Assembly (NCBI GenBank): GCA_019636735.1
Contig: JAHBWY010000002.1
Span: 1-64,000 of the forward strand
Direction: 5' to 3'
DNA length: 64,000 bases
Origin: Phycisphaeraceae bacterium
GTDB taxonomy: Bacteria > Planctomycetota > Phycisphaerae > Phycisphaerales > SM1A02
Shown here: in pieces, positions 52,594 through 61,064 of the stretch
How positions within the stretch are numbered: the stretch's first letter is position 1
How the letters are laid out: every line of letters begins with the position of its first letter
Notes under the pieces: generated by a model
Databases searched by the model: none
The model's input: the letters and a program-made list of their open reading frames with translations, nothing else
What the model was told of the DNA's origin: nothing
Position numbers and translations under genes: made by a program

Positions 52594-54330
52594 ATGATGG
52601 GTGTCATGCGCTGCCCAGATTGCGATTCGACTTCCCCGAAGCGTCCTGACCGCTCCGTCACCTTGAGGCGGGTCAGGTCTGTCTGGAGGAGTGGTTCGGC
52701 GTGTGGGGGGCTGCCTGCCATTGCCAAGCCGCTCGCCATTGCGATTGTCGCCACGCTCACGCCTGCAGCCCTCGCCCATGATGGTCACCAGTGCGTCCCT
52801 CGTGAAGTGCTCGAGTTTGTGCGCACCAAGGTGGAAGCGAATCGAAAGACCCTCGTCCTTCCTGCGCCGCCGATCGTCCTGGAGCACCCGCCGGGCTCCA
52901 AGCTTGACGCGCCGGAAGGTGGCGTCGCTGGCGACGGGGATGTCGCATCGACTCCGATGTATCGCTTCTATCCAATGGCGGGCACCAATGGGTCCGACTT
53001 CATGAACGGCGGCTTCGTCGACCTTGATCCCGCGTCGGGCTCATTCCACGACTGGAAGTGCCGGCCGTTCACCTATGACGGCCATGAGGGCACCGACTCC
53101 ACTCTCCGCAGCTTCGCCGAACAGTTCATCGGAGTCCCAGTCTTTGCCGCGCGCGACGGCGTGGTCGTCTTTGTCAACGACGGTCTCCCGGACACGAACA
53201 CCAGCGGCGGTTGGCTTGGGAATCTGGTGATTCTCGATCACGGCGACGGCTTTGAGAGTCAGTACTGGCATCTCAAGAAGGACTCGATCCCCGTGACCTT
53301 GGGAGAGAGCGTGGTCGCCGGGCAGCAGATCGGCATGGTCGGTTCGAGTGGCAACAGTTGGGGACCCCACCTTCACTTTCAGACCATGCGGAACGGGCCC
53401 AATGGCTGGGAGGTTCACGAGCCATTTCACGGCGCCTGCAATCCCGGGCCGAGCGACTTCCTCGATCAGTCCCCGCTCGACACCGAAGCGCTCCTTCTCT
53501 TCGACTTTGGCATCACGCGCACGAACCTCTTCAATCTTCCTCAGCCGTGGTGGGAACCATGGCCGCTGCCGACCGACTCGCAGATTGCAACGACGGACAG
53601 CGAGGTGGTCTTCTGGTGGTTCGTCTGGAACTTCCCGGCCGAGTGCCAGATCCGAGTGACATTCACCAGGCCCGACGGTTCACTGGCCGACGACGCCACA
53701 TGGAACTGGGGAAACCCGGAGTCATTCCGTTCGCTGTCAAACTGGTTCGCGTGGCCCGTCGACTGGCTTCAGCCCATGGTCGGCACATGGAGACTGCGAT
53801 TCGAGCTGAACGGGCAACTCATGATCGACGCGCCCTTCGAGATGGTCACCTCGATCGATCCAGCCTTCAATCGGCCGCCTGAGCCGATTGGTGCCGCCTT
53901 TGATCCGGCGAGTCCGCAGCCGCAGGATGTCATCTTCTGCCGCGTGCTTACGCAAGGCGCCAAGGAAGACCTCGACTGGGATGTCGTCCGCTACCGATAT
54001 GTCTGGAAGCGGGGTTCGGAAGTCCTTCGCGATGTGACGACCGCGGCGCACTCCGATGCCATTCCGCGGAACAGCGCGTCGTGCGGTGCACTTCTCACCT
54101 GCACCGTGACACCGAGCGATGGCAAGGTCAACGGTCAGGGAGTCACCGTTGCGGTCGCGGTGGGCGGCCTGCTGGGCGACTTCAACTGCGACAGTCACAT
54201 CAACGGCGCCGACCTCGCGATCATCCTGGGAGCCTGGGGTGCGTGCGCCGGATGCGCGCCTGACTTGAATGGTGACGGAGTCGTCAATGGCGCCGACATC
54301 AGCATCGTGCTGGGGGGGTGGACGGGCTGA
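52594..54330 (+). CDS. Exported M23 metallopeptidase with C-terminal dockerin-like repeats
   Basis: 578 residues from the ATG at 52594; ATG codons at 52597 and 52606 are equally possible. The leader is long, with a hydrophobic signal core at about 48-65 ('AIAIVATLTPAALA'). The M23 (LytM) domain, about 135-290, has HEGTD (first zinc ligands) and HLHF (second), and 'GTNGSDFMNGGFVD' before it. A beta-sandwich region follows (about 310-520). The end has two dockerin-like calcium repeats, 'DFNCDSHINGADLAIILGAWG' and 'DLNGDGVVNGADISIVLGGW'. The zinc ligands are complete. Likely a cell-wall or surface peptidase. Confidence 0.88.
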   Translation: MMGVMRCPDCDSTSPKRPDRSVTLRRVRSVWRSGSACGGLPAIAKPLAIAIVATLTPAALAHDGHQCVPREVLEFVRTKVEANRKTLVLPAPPIVLEHPPGSKLDAPEGGVAGDGDVASTPMYRFYPMAGTNGSDFMNGGFVDLDPASGSFHDWKCRPFTYDGHEGTDSTLRSFAEQFIGVPVFAARDGVVVFVNDGLPDTNTSGGWLGNLVILDHGDGFESQYWHLKKDSIPVTLGESVVAGQQIGMVGSSGNSWGPHLHFQTMRNGPNGWEVHEPFHGACNPGPSDFLDQSPLDTEALLLFDFGITRTNLFNLPQPWWEPWPLPTDSQIATTDSEVVFWWFVWNFPAECQIRVTFTRPDGSLADDATWNWGNPESFRSLSNWFAWPVDWLQPMVGTWRLRFELNGQLMIDAPFEMVTSIDPAFNRPPEPIGAAFDPASPQPQDVIFCRVLTQGAKEDLDWDVVRYRYVWKRGSEVLRDVTTAAHSDAIPRNSASCGALLTCTVTPSDGKVNGQGVTVAVAVGGLLGDFNCDSHINGADLAIILGAWGACAGCAPDLNGDGVVNGADISIVLGGWTG

Positions 54331-54377
54331 ACGGCGCAGCGACGACGCTCCCTTCGGCCACGACGCTGCCGCGAGGA

Positions 54378-55598
54378 CTACGGCGCGTAGATCGGCGTGA
54401 GCCCAAGGCCCGACGGCGCCGCCCACAACTGCCACGAAGATGGATCTGCGCCCATCTTCCGGCCGAGGTCACTCAGGGAACGCATCGTCTCCTTCTCAAA
54501 GATGCCATCCACTGGAGGCCGCCAGTCATTGGGGATCGCCACCACGCGCAGCTCGATATTGGTGCCGTAGCGACTATTGGCGTAGTAGGCCTCTGTGGCG
54601 AGGAGCTGAATCTGCGCGATGGTCGCCGACCGCGTCGAGGTGTTGAGCGAAGGGGTCAGGATGACCGGCCACCGCCGCTGTACCGTCGCCGGGCTCTGCT
54701 CGAGCTGGTTGTTCACGATGACCCAATATCGCACCTTGGGAACAGGGACACCGGGGTGCTTCTGCATCCAGCGCTGAAGGAACGAGTGCGGATCTTGAGT
54801 GTTCAGACGCAGGAAGACATTGGCCGTGACACCGCCATCGATGTAGAGCCCATCGTCGATCTCGACCGGTGGAAACGCGACAGGAATCGCCGACGACGCC
54901 AGCATGTATCTGGTGACCGACTTCAGGTCGCCCGTGGACTCGGCAGCCTCGGCGAGCGGCCCGATGCCCCAGAATCGCTGGCGCCCGAGGTCGACATCGG
55001 TCGCACTGATGATAAGCACCTTGCCCTTGCGGGACTGCTCCGCCATGGCGGAGACGAACTCCCGGGTGGCGCTGTTCTCGATGTCCTCGCGCAGACCGGG
55101 AATGGTCAGGAACGATGGATTCCATGGCATGAAGAAGAGGAGGCCCCGCGACTTGATCCATGAGGTCTCGGGATTCCGATAGAAGGTGTCCACCTCCATC
55201 ACCGCCTCATCGGTGCCGACAAAGACGAACGGTGCCAGCAGCGCACCGGTGCTCACACCAGTGACCGCATCGAAATCGGGACGGCGATACTGGGGATCGG
55301 GTGCTTCGCCCCAGCCCACCAGGAACCCGGATCCAAACGCACCCCAGTCTCCACCGCCGGAGATGGCGAGGAAGTTGATGGTCGTCTCCTTCCCCTCGGC
55401 CATGCGTTGTTCGACGCGCTGCATGATCCGGCTGACCGAGTCCTCCATGACCGCAGCCATGGCGGCATTGTCGCGCTCGATGCGCGCCTTGAACTCCGCG
55501 GGGTCCAGGACCGGCCGAAGCGGCTCGCCGCAACCAGCCATCAGGAGCAAGCCGCCAAGGAGCGAGACAGGACCGAAGAGCCTGAGGAGAGTCAACAT
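54378..55598 (-). CDS. Patatin-like phospholipase lipoprotein
   Basis: 406 residues. Lipobox LMAGC (C23). Glycine-rich oxyanion loop SGGGDWGAFG (80-89), where the usual Arg/Lys of GGGxRG is Trp; nucleophile Ser116 in GVSTG; catalytic Asp254 in DGG. The catalytic dyad is therefore present. Acts probably as an envelope lipid acyl hydrolase. Convergent with the M23 gene (47-nt gap). 126 nt separate it from the GTPase gene upstream. Confidence 0.9.
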   Translation of the reverse strand: MLTLLRLFGPVSLLGGLLLMAGCGEPLRPVLDPAEFKARIERDNAAMAAVMEDSVSRIMQRVEQRMAEGKETTINFLAISGGGDWGAFGSGFLVGWGEAPDPQYRRPDFDAVTGVSTGALLAPFVFVGTDEAVMEVDTFYRNPETSWIKSRGLLFFMPWNPSFLTIPGLREDIENSATREFVSAMAEQSRKGKVLIISATDVDLGRQRFWGIGPLAEAAESTGDLKSVTRYMLASSAIPVAFPPVEIDDGLYIDGGVTANVFLRLNTQDPHSFLQRWMQKHPGVPVPKVRYWVIVNNQLEQSPATVQRRWPVILTPSLNTSTRSATIAQIQLLATEAYYANSRYGTNIELRVVAIPNDWRPPVDGIFEKETMRSLSDLGRKMGADPSSWQLWAAPSGLGLTPIYAP

Positions 55599-55724
55599 GT
55601 CTCGAACTTTCTGGGCGCGATGTCCAACTGGTGGGTCACGGCGCTGCGCGGCCTGCGGCGCCGGAGGCGGGAGCTTACCGTTGCGTGGATGCGACGGAGG
55701 CCGGCCGGTCTTCGGCCGTTTTGC

Positions 55725-57287
55725 TCATGGGGCCGCGGGCGGCTCGGATTCGTCGATCCCATCGGCTGAACCAAGGACGGCCACCAGCCGCCGCTGGGTG
55801 TCGCGGACCGCGCGGACCCGGTCGGAAGCATCGAGCGCGACGGGCCCGTTGAGCGTGCTCCATCGCGCGGGCCGAGCGTGCTGCACCAAACCTCCGACAA
55901 TGTCGATCACGGCGCTGCGCTGATCGGCACCGAGGGCGATGCCCGCCGCCGCGCGGACCGGTGCGACATCGAGCGCGGCATGTCCGCGGCCAAAGAGTCC
56001 CAGCGACATTTCCACCTGTCGAAGCGCGAGCAGCTCAATCGCCTCCCGCGAGAGGCGAGCATCCTTCGTTCCGAGTTGCGGAAGTTCGACGAGCTTGTCT
56101 CGAATGGCCCATGCGCCGCCTGCGACCGCGCCGGCGGCAGCACCGAGCTTGGCACCGAGCGCCGTCGCGGCACCGATCGTCGTGAACATCGTGGCGAGAT
56201 CGACGACGAAACCGGTGGCTGCGCCAACGCCGGTTCCCACCGCAGCTCCGGCGGCGAGCCCCTTGACGAGGCCCGGCATGCGCCGAGCGATCTCCCTCGC
56301 GGACCATGGATCAGAGAGCGCGGCGTCGTCGCCCGCGCCGAGCGCTTCCAGTACCGCGTCGCCCTTGCGGAAGCCCAGGCGCGAGAGCGTGGCTTCGAAA
56401 CAGAGTTGCTCGCGGCGCCGCGCCCGCTCCATCAGCTCGCGGGCGGCCTCCAGGCGCTCCCTCCTGTCGTCAGCGTGTTCCACGGGTCGTCGCGCAGCCG
56501 CGACATCGATCAGGAGATCGGCAATCTGGAGCGCGACGGCTTCATCCGCCTCCGCTCGGTGACGCTCGCGATCATGAAGGATCGCCCGAGCGATGGCGGC
56601 ATGCGCCGGCGACGCGGCAACTCGGGCGAGCACCCGGCGCCACAGCGCCAATTCATGCGCCCACGCAAGATGCCACGCGTCAAAGGGCAGGGCTGGCTCG
56701 GTGTCGGCTCGAAGCGCCTCCTGCCATGCAGCCACGCGCGATGCCTGATGCGCGGTGCAATTGAGCAGGATGATGGGCTTGAGCCCGGTCAACCGCGTCA
56801 GGAGTCGTCGCTCGCTCTCAAACGCGCTGCTCGGCGCTTCGCGCGTGTCCACCACGAGCAGGAGCACCTGGCATCGTCGGGCGCCCTCTGTCACCAGCTC
56901 CTCGTGCCGGAAGTCACCTTCCTTCCGCATCTCCTGCAGGAGACGCTCCATGTCGGCTTCGCTCGGACGGGCAGTCGGCTCCGCGTTCGTGTCTGCGGCT
57001 GCGCCAACCTTCGGCAGCGTGCGATCCACCATGCGTTCGAGCGCCTCGATCCGCTGGAATCCCGGGAAGTCAAGGAGTCGCGCGGCCACTTCGCCACGGC
57101 CATGGCCCTGGCCGATTCGGTTGTCGCCATCGGCAGAGACGCGAAGGTCCATCGCGCGCACTTCGCGCGTCCAGCCTGGCTCGGCGCTCACGGCCTGAGG
57201 ATCGCGATAGCGAAGGAGCGACTCATGCACGCTGCTCTTCCCCGCGTTCACCTGGCCGACAACTCCGATCAGCAGCGGCTCAGCCAT
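55725..57287 (-). CDS. GTPase of the DUF3482 family
   Basis: 520 residues from the ATG at 57287. GTPase domain with G1 GQVNAGKSS (11-19), G3 DFPG, and a G4-like 'LNCTAHQ' in place of NKxD. Residues about 250-330 are an Arg/Glu-rich coiled coil; about 345-420 are two Ala/Gly-rich membrane-associating hairpins ('LAAGAAVGTGVGAATGFVVDLATMF'). DUF3482 GTPases occur next to DUF2868 proteins, as here (8-nt overlap with the upstream gene). Function unknown, perhaps membrane remodelling. Confidence 0.85.
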   Translation of the reverse strand: MAEPLLIGVVGQVNAGKSSVHESLLRYRDPQAVSAEPGWTREVRAMDLRVSADGDNRIGQGHGRGEVAARLLDFPGFQRIEALERMVDRTLPKVGAAADTNAEPTARPSEADMERLLQEMRKEGDFRHEELVTEGARRCQVLLLVVDTREAPSSAFESERRLLTRLTGLKPIILLNCTAHQASRVAAWQEALRADTEPALPFDAWHLAWAHELALWRRVLARVAASPAHAAIARAILHDRERHRAEADEAVALQIADLLIDVAAARRPVEHADDRRERLEAARELMERARRREQLCFEATLSRLGFRKGDAVLEALGAGDDAALSDPWSAREIARRMPGLVKGLAAGAAVGTGVGAATGFVVDLATMFTTIGAATALGAKLGAAAGAVAGGAWAIRDKLVELPQLGTKDARLSREAIELLALRQVEMSLGLFGRGHAALDVAPVRAAAGIALGADQRSAVIDIVGGLVQHARPARWSTLNGPVALDASDRVRAVRDTQRRLVAVLGSADGIDESEPPAAP

Positions 57288-59418
57288 GAGAGGCGACTCC
57301 GGAGTCGTCCATGATCGACGCGACCGCGCGAAGAGCGACCTGCGTGTGAGCCTGATTGTCACCGTGTGCCGACCATGCGGTGCGGACCGCCTGCACAGCG
57401 CGGGAGATCAGGACCTCGCCGCAGCCCTGAAGCTCCAATTCCACCGCGAGCGCCAGCGCATCATCGATCGCCGCAGCACGAAGGGCCTCGCCGCGCCTCC
57501 GTGCCTCGAGCGTGGCGAATCCGGTGCTCCGCTCGGCGAGGTCAATCGCCCGGGCTGCGACGACCTCGCCGGCCGTCAACGGATCGTGCCTCGACATGAT
57601 GAACGGTGCCTCGTCGGTGATGTTCGGAGCGCCGTAGATCGCGCCAATCCGGTTGAGAAGACGCCGTGCGTCGTCGCCGGTCAAGGTTCGATCGCCCCAC
57701 GAGGCGATCGCGTCAGCGATGGCCCCAAGCGCACTCTCCAGCCGTCCGACCCGCGCGGTGGCGATGACATGCCCGGATCGCAGGCCGGCGCAGAGCTCGT
57801 CGATGCGTGGGGAGGGGAGTGCGCCATCCAGTTCGATGATCCGCCGCACTCCGCTGCGCTCAAGCACACTGCGCCATGAGTGAATGGTCCGCTCGAGATC
57901 TTCGGGCGCACCGCCGCGTCGCAACGGGGCGGCGCCGCTCAGCACGGCGGCAACCTCGACGGAAGCCACACGACGCAGAGGATCAAGCAGATCGGCAACG
58001 CCACGGCGCGGTGCCATCGAGAGCGCACAAAGAAGGAGCAGCAGCGCAGGTTGCTCATGCGCGAGTTGCGCCGCAGCACGCTCGGCGGCGTCCAATCCGC
58101 CATCCGTGAGACAGCCGAGGTCAATGGCTGAAGCCAGCGCGCCTTCGTGCGCGGCATCGGTGCGAACAGAGCGAAGGAAGCACTGCACGGCCGACGCATC
58201 ACCCAACCGAAGAAAGGCGAGGCATGCGCCGGGCCGACCACGGACCTCGGCCGAGGCGCCTCGCGTCGGCTCCGCGACAAACGCCGCAGAGGTCGCATTG
58301 ACCATGGCTCCCGGTGATCGCGCGAACCCTGGGGCTGCGTTGTGTACCGAGTCGTCCGCGGGGCGCTCCCGAGCGAGAATCGTGACCGGGGGCAGCGACG
58401 CTTCAATCACACCCTGAGTCGCCGCGAGTCGAGCGTCATCCCATGGGATGCGCCACCGCCGCCTTGCGACCGGCAATAGCACGAGCGCAAGGAACAGGGC
58501 CAGCGTTCTCGGCACCACTCCGAGCAGCACGACCGTCGCAAGAATGAGCGTGCCCCAGCGCCAACTGTCGGGCGCAATGCCGCCGGGATCAAGCGCCGCT
58601 CGCGAGAGCGCTTCGGCATCGGGCAGCATCGATGCAGGCATGAGTGTGGAGAGCGTCGTCACGAGCGGCTCGATCCACGATCGCGAAAGCTCCGGACTGA
58701 TGAGCCCGCTGTGGAGCGTGTAGGTGCGGCTTCGAAGAAGCTGCATCGCGAGCACCACGAGCATCAGCGCGTTGGCCGCGAGCCACGCGGCGTTGGACCA
58801 GACGCCATAGACCAGCGCCGCAAGCAGACCTCGGCGCGGGGCATACGCCATCGAGAGCGCTTCCATCGACGCATAGACCGCTGCGTGATCGCGCTCGCTG
58901 CCCCGGCGCCAGCGGCCGATCCACTCGGAGATCGCCTCGGGAGTGCTCCACCGCTCACCGACCTCCGCACCGAAACGGCGTATCGTGCGAGCCGGTCCGA
59001 TCAGCGCCCACGCAAAGATGCGTCGAAGCAGGGGGCCTGTCCCCGGACAGAGTGAGAGAAGCCAGAGGATCAGCAGAACCGTCTGAAGTCCGAGCGTTCC
59101 CATGAGCACGGCCGGCACGCTGACGGCGCCGGTGCTTGTCACAAGCGCTGCACTGCCGAGCGCGACGAGCACCACCGCGATCGCAATGGCAAGGCGCAGC
59201 ATCGATCGAGGCCAGGCACCCAACTGCTGCAAGACGGCTTCGACGGCGCGGCCCTCGGGGAGCACGCGCAACCGCTCAATGGCCCGCTCATCGAGGTCAT
59301 GACCGCGCAGGCCATCCACTCGCCGCGGTGTGGCGCCCTCCACAAGGGCCAGCGCCATCACGGCGACCCGGTCATCGAATGCCGAAGGCGAATCAGGAGC
59401 GGTCGGCGTGGGCCTCAT
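57280..59418 (-). CDS. DUF2868-type multi-pass membrane protein
   Basis: 712 residues from the ATG at 59418. Four to five membrane helices (about 75-95, 103-125, 200-220, 290-312 and others) lie in the first half; the second half (about 340-712) is soluble and Ala/Arg-rich. 'CPGTGPLLRRIFAWAL' and 'YGVWSNAAWLAANALMLVV' fit the DUF2868 layout. It overlaps the end of tatA by 26 nt and the GTPase start by 8 nt. It is the usual partner of DUF3482 GTPases; role unknown. Confidence 0.8.
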   Translation of the reverse strand: MRPTPTAPDSPSAFDDRVAVMALALVEGATPRRVDGLRGHDLDERAIERLRVLPEGRAVEAVLQQLGAWPRSMLRLAIAIAVVLVALGSAALVTSTGAVSVPAVLMGTLGLQTVLLILWLLSLCPGTGPLLRRIFAWALIGPARTIRRFGAEVGERWSTPEAISEWIGRWRRGSERDHAAVYASMEALSMAYAPRRGLLAALVYGVWSNAAWLAANALMLVVLAMQLLRSRTYTLHSGLISPELSRSWIEPLVTTLSTLMPASMLPDAEALSRAALDPGGIAPDSWRWGTLILATVVLLGVVPRTLALFLALVLLPVARRRWRIPWDDARLAATQGVIEASLPPVTILARERPADDSVHNAAPGFARSPGAMVNATSAAFVAEPTRGASAEVRGRPGACLAFLRLGDASAVQCFLRSVRTDAAHEGALASAIDLGCLTDGGLDAAERAAAQLAHEQPALLLLLCALSMAPRRGVADLLDPLRRVASVEVAAVLSGAAPLRRGGAPEDLERTIHSWRSVLERSGVRRIIELDGALPSPRIDELCAGLRSGHVIATARVGRLESALGAIADAIASWGDRTLTGDDARRLLNRIGAIYGAPNITDEAPFIMSRHDPLTAGEVVAARAIDLAERSTGFATLEARRRGEALRAAAIDDALALAVELELQGCGEVLISRAVQAVRTAWSAHGDNQAHTQVALRAVASIMDDSGVASHG

Positions 59419-59695
59419 CGGCCTCCACGGTCGAGCGTGGCACGGCGTCTCCGCGCGTTGGAATTCGACGCGGATCGGCCGGCTCTCGGGAGGGCTCACG
59501 ATCGATTTCGCTCTTCACATCGCGCATGCCCTGCTTGAACTCGACGATGCTCCGCCCCAAGCTGCGGCCCACCTCGGGAAGCCTCCGACCAAAGAGCAGC
59601 AGGCCCGCCATCAGAATGAGAAGGATCTCCCAGAACCCGGGGGTCCAGAAGCCGAGCATCAGCGAGGGGCCAAGAGGCAGGTCGAATCCGTTCAT
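59393..59695 (-). CDS. tatA: Sec-independent (Tat) translocase subunit TatA
   Basis: 100 residues. A short N-terminus, the membrane helix 'EILLILMAGLLLFGRRLPEVG' with the FG-xx-LPE-x-GRSLG hinge, an amphipathic helix ('SIVEFKQGM'), and an acidic/Arg tail. GGAG lies 5 nt before the ATG. Forms the pore of twin-arginine export. tatB/tatC are not adjacent; it heads a three-gene run with DUF2868 and DUF3482. Confidence 0.95.
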   Translation of the reverse strand: MNGFDLPLGPSLMLGFWTPGFWEILLILMAGLLLFGRRLPEVGRSLGRSIVEFKQGMRDVKSEIDREPSREPADPRRIPTRGDAVPRSTVEADEAHADRS

Positions 59696-59753
59696 GGGGG
59701 CTCCGGGGAGACGGTCACCGCAATCATAGCGGGGCGGGCTTCAGTCGCGCATG

Positions 59754-59783
59754 TTGCCCTGTTTTCATCGGCATGGGTATCTT
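59754..59783 (+). promoter_or_regulatory. Promoter of mltA (leaderless)
   Basis: TTGCCC (59754-59759), 18-bp spacer, TATCTT (59778-59783). The -10 ends 6 nt before the ATG at 59790, so the transcript should begin at the start codon. No Shine-Dalgarno is present. Confidence 0.6.
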
Positions 59784-59789
59784 TTGGGC

Positions 59790-61064
59790 ATGCAAGGATG
59801 CAGACTTTTCGGTGCGGCGCTTCTCGCAGCCGCAGTGGCGCTCGCAGGATGCAAGAGCGATCCGGAGCCGGTGCCCGGAGCGGGCCCGGATTATTCCCGA
59901 GAGCTTCTCCCCGGTGAACGCGCCCTGCGCAAGCTGGGTCCTGACGACCCATGGCCCGATCTCGGTGCCGCGTGGCGCGTGCGCGATCCGTTTCTTTACC
60001 AGGCGCTCGATCGCAGCATCGAGTTCTTCCAGGCGCCGTCGAGCAAGCAGCGCCTCGCGCCGTGGGACTTCTACGCGTCATGGGAGCAGGCGGCAGCGAG
60101 CGTGGTCGCGTTCCGCCAGATCGTGCGCGAGGAGACGAGCGAAGCCGCGTTCATCGAGCGCATCCGTCGAGAGTTCGATGTCTGGCAGACAGTGGGCTAC
60201 AACGGTCAGGGTGTGGTGCTCTTCACGGGGTACTACACACCGGAGTTCCGAGGCAGCCTCACGCGCAGCGCTGAGTTCAGCTTCCCCGTTTACAAGCGGC
60301 CGTCTGATCTTGTGACCGACTCCTTCACAGGAGAACCGCAGGGTCGTCGTCGCGCCGACGGCTCGATCGGCGAGTGGCCCTCGCGCCGCGAGTTGCTCCA
60401 GAGCAACGCCTTCGAAGGCAATGAACTGGTCTGGCTGCGCTCACCGCTCGATGTCTACATCGTGGAGGTGAACGGCAGCGCAAAGATCCTCCTGCCCGAC
60501 AACACGAACATGTTCATCGGGTACGCAGGCAAGACTGGGCGCCCCTATGTCGGGCTCGGCAAGTCGATGATCGAGGAGGGCATCATCGCTCGCGACAAGA
60601 TCAGCCTGAAGGCCATCATGGATGAGTACCAGCGCGATCCCCACACCGTGCTGAACCTCATGTGGCGGAACGAGAACATGGTCTTCTTCACCACCTATGA
60701 CGGAAGCAACTGGCCCGCGGGCAGTCTCGGCGTGCGCGTCACAGAGAAGGAGACGCTCGCCACGGATAAGAAGGTCTATCCGCCGGGTGGCGTCGTCTAT
60801 GTCGACACGAAGTCGATCAACTTCGGCGGGCAGCAGCAGACTTTCCGGCGTTTCATGCTCGATCAGGACACGGGTGGCGCGATCAAGGCGCCAGGTCGAG
60901 GCGACATCTACATGGGGCAGGGCAAGGCCGCAGAGATCATTGCGGGCGGCCAGTACGCCGAGGGCACCATGTACTACTTCTTCCTGAAGCCCGAGTTTGT
61001 CTCGAAGTATCCGCTGCCACCTCGCCAACCGCGTTCGGTCGCGGCGGCGACGGCGCGTCAGTGA
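59790..61064 (+). CDS. mltA: Membrane-bound lytic murein transglycosylase A
   Basis: 424 residues from the ATG at 59790. Lipobox LAGC (C21). MltA domain about 120-280 ('GVVLFTGYYTPEFRGSL'), then the 3D domain with catalytic Asp in 'FMLDQDTGGAIKAPGRGDIYMG'. Cleaves peptidoglycan glycan strands to 1,6-anhydro products. All family motifs are present. The last 7 nt overlap the convergent purH. Confidence 0.95.
   Translation: MQGCRLFGAALLAAAVALAGCKSDPEPVPGAGPDYSRELLPGERALRKLGPDDPWPDLGAAWRVRDPFLYQALDRSIEFFQAPSSKQRLAPWDFYASWEQAAASVVAFRQIVREETSEAAFIERIRREFDVWQTVGYNGQGVVLFTGYYTPEFRGSLTRSAEFSFPVYKRPSDLVTDSFTGEPQGRRRADGSIGEWPSRRELLQSNAFEGNELVWLRSPLDVYIVEVNGSAKILLPDNTNMFIGYAGKTGRPYVGLGKSMIEEGIIARDKISLKAIMDEYQRDPHTVLNLMWRNENMVFFTTYDGSNWPAGSLGVRVTEKETLATDKKVYPPGGVVYVDTKSINFGGQQQTFRRFMLDQDTGGAIKAPGRGDIYMGQGKAAEIIAGGQYAEGTMYYFFLKPEFVSKYPLPPRQPRSVAAATARQ

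Noticed and set aside
52526..52700. Second attachment site (copy of the tRNA-Val 3' end) at the far edge of the element remnant
   Set aside because: Searched by eye for the T-arm/acceptor sequence and found no match, so no att pair is claimed.
55878..57314. 478-codon plus-strand open frame
   Set aside because: Antisense to the DUF3482 GTPase with intact G1 and G3 motifs.
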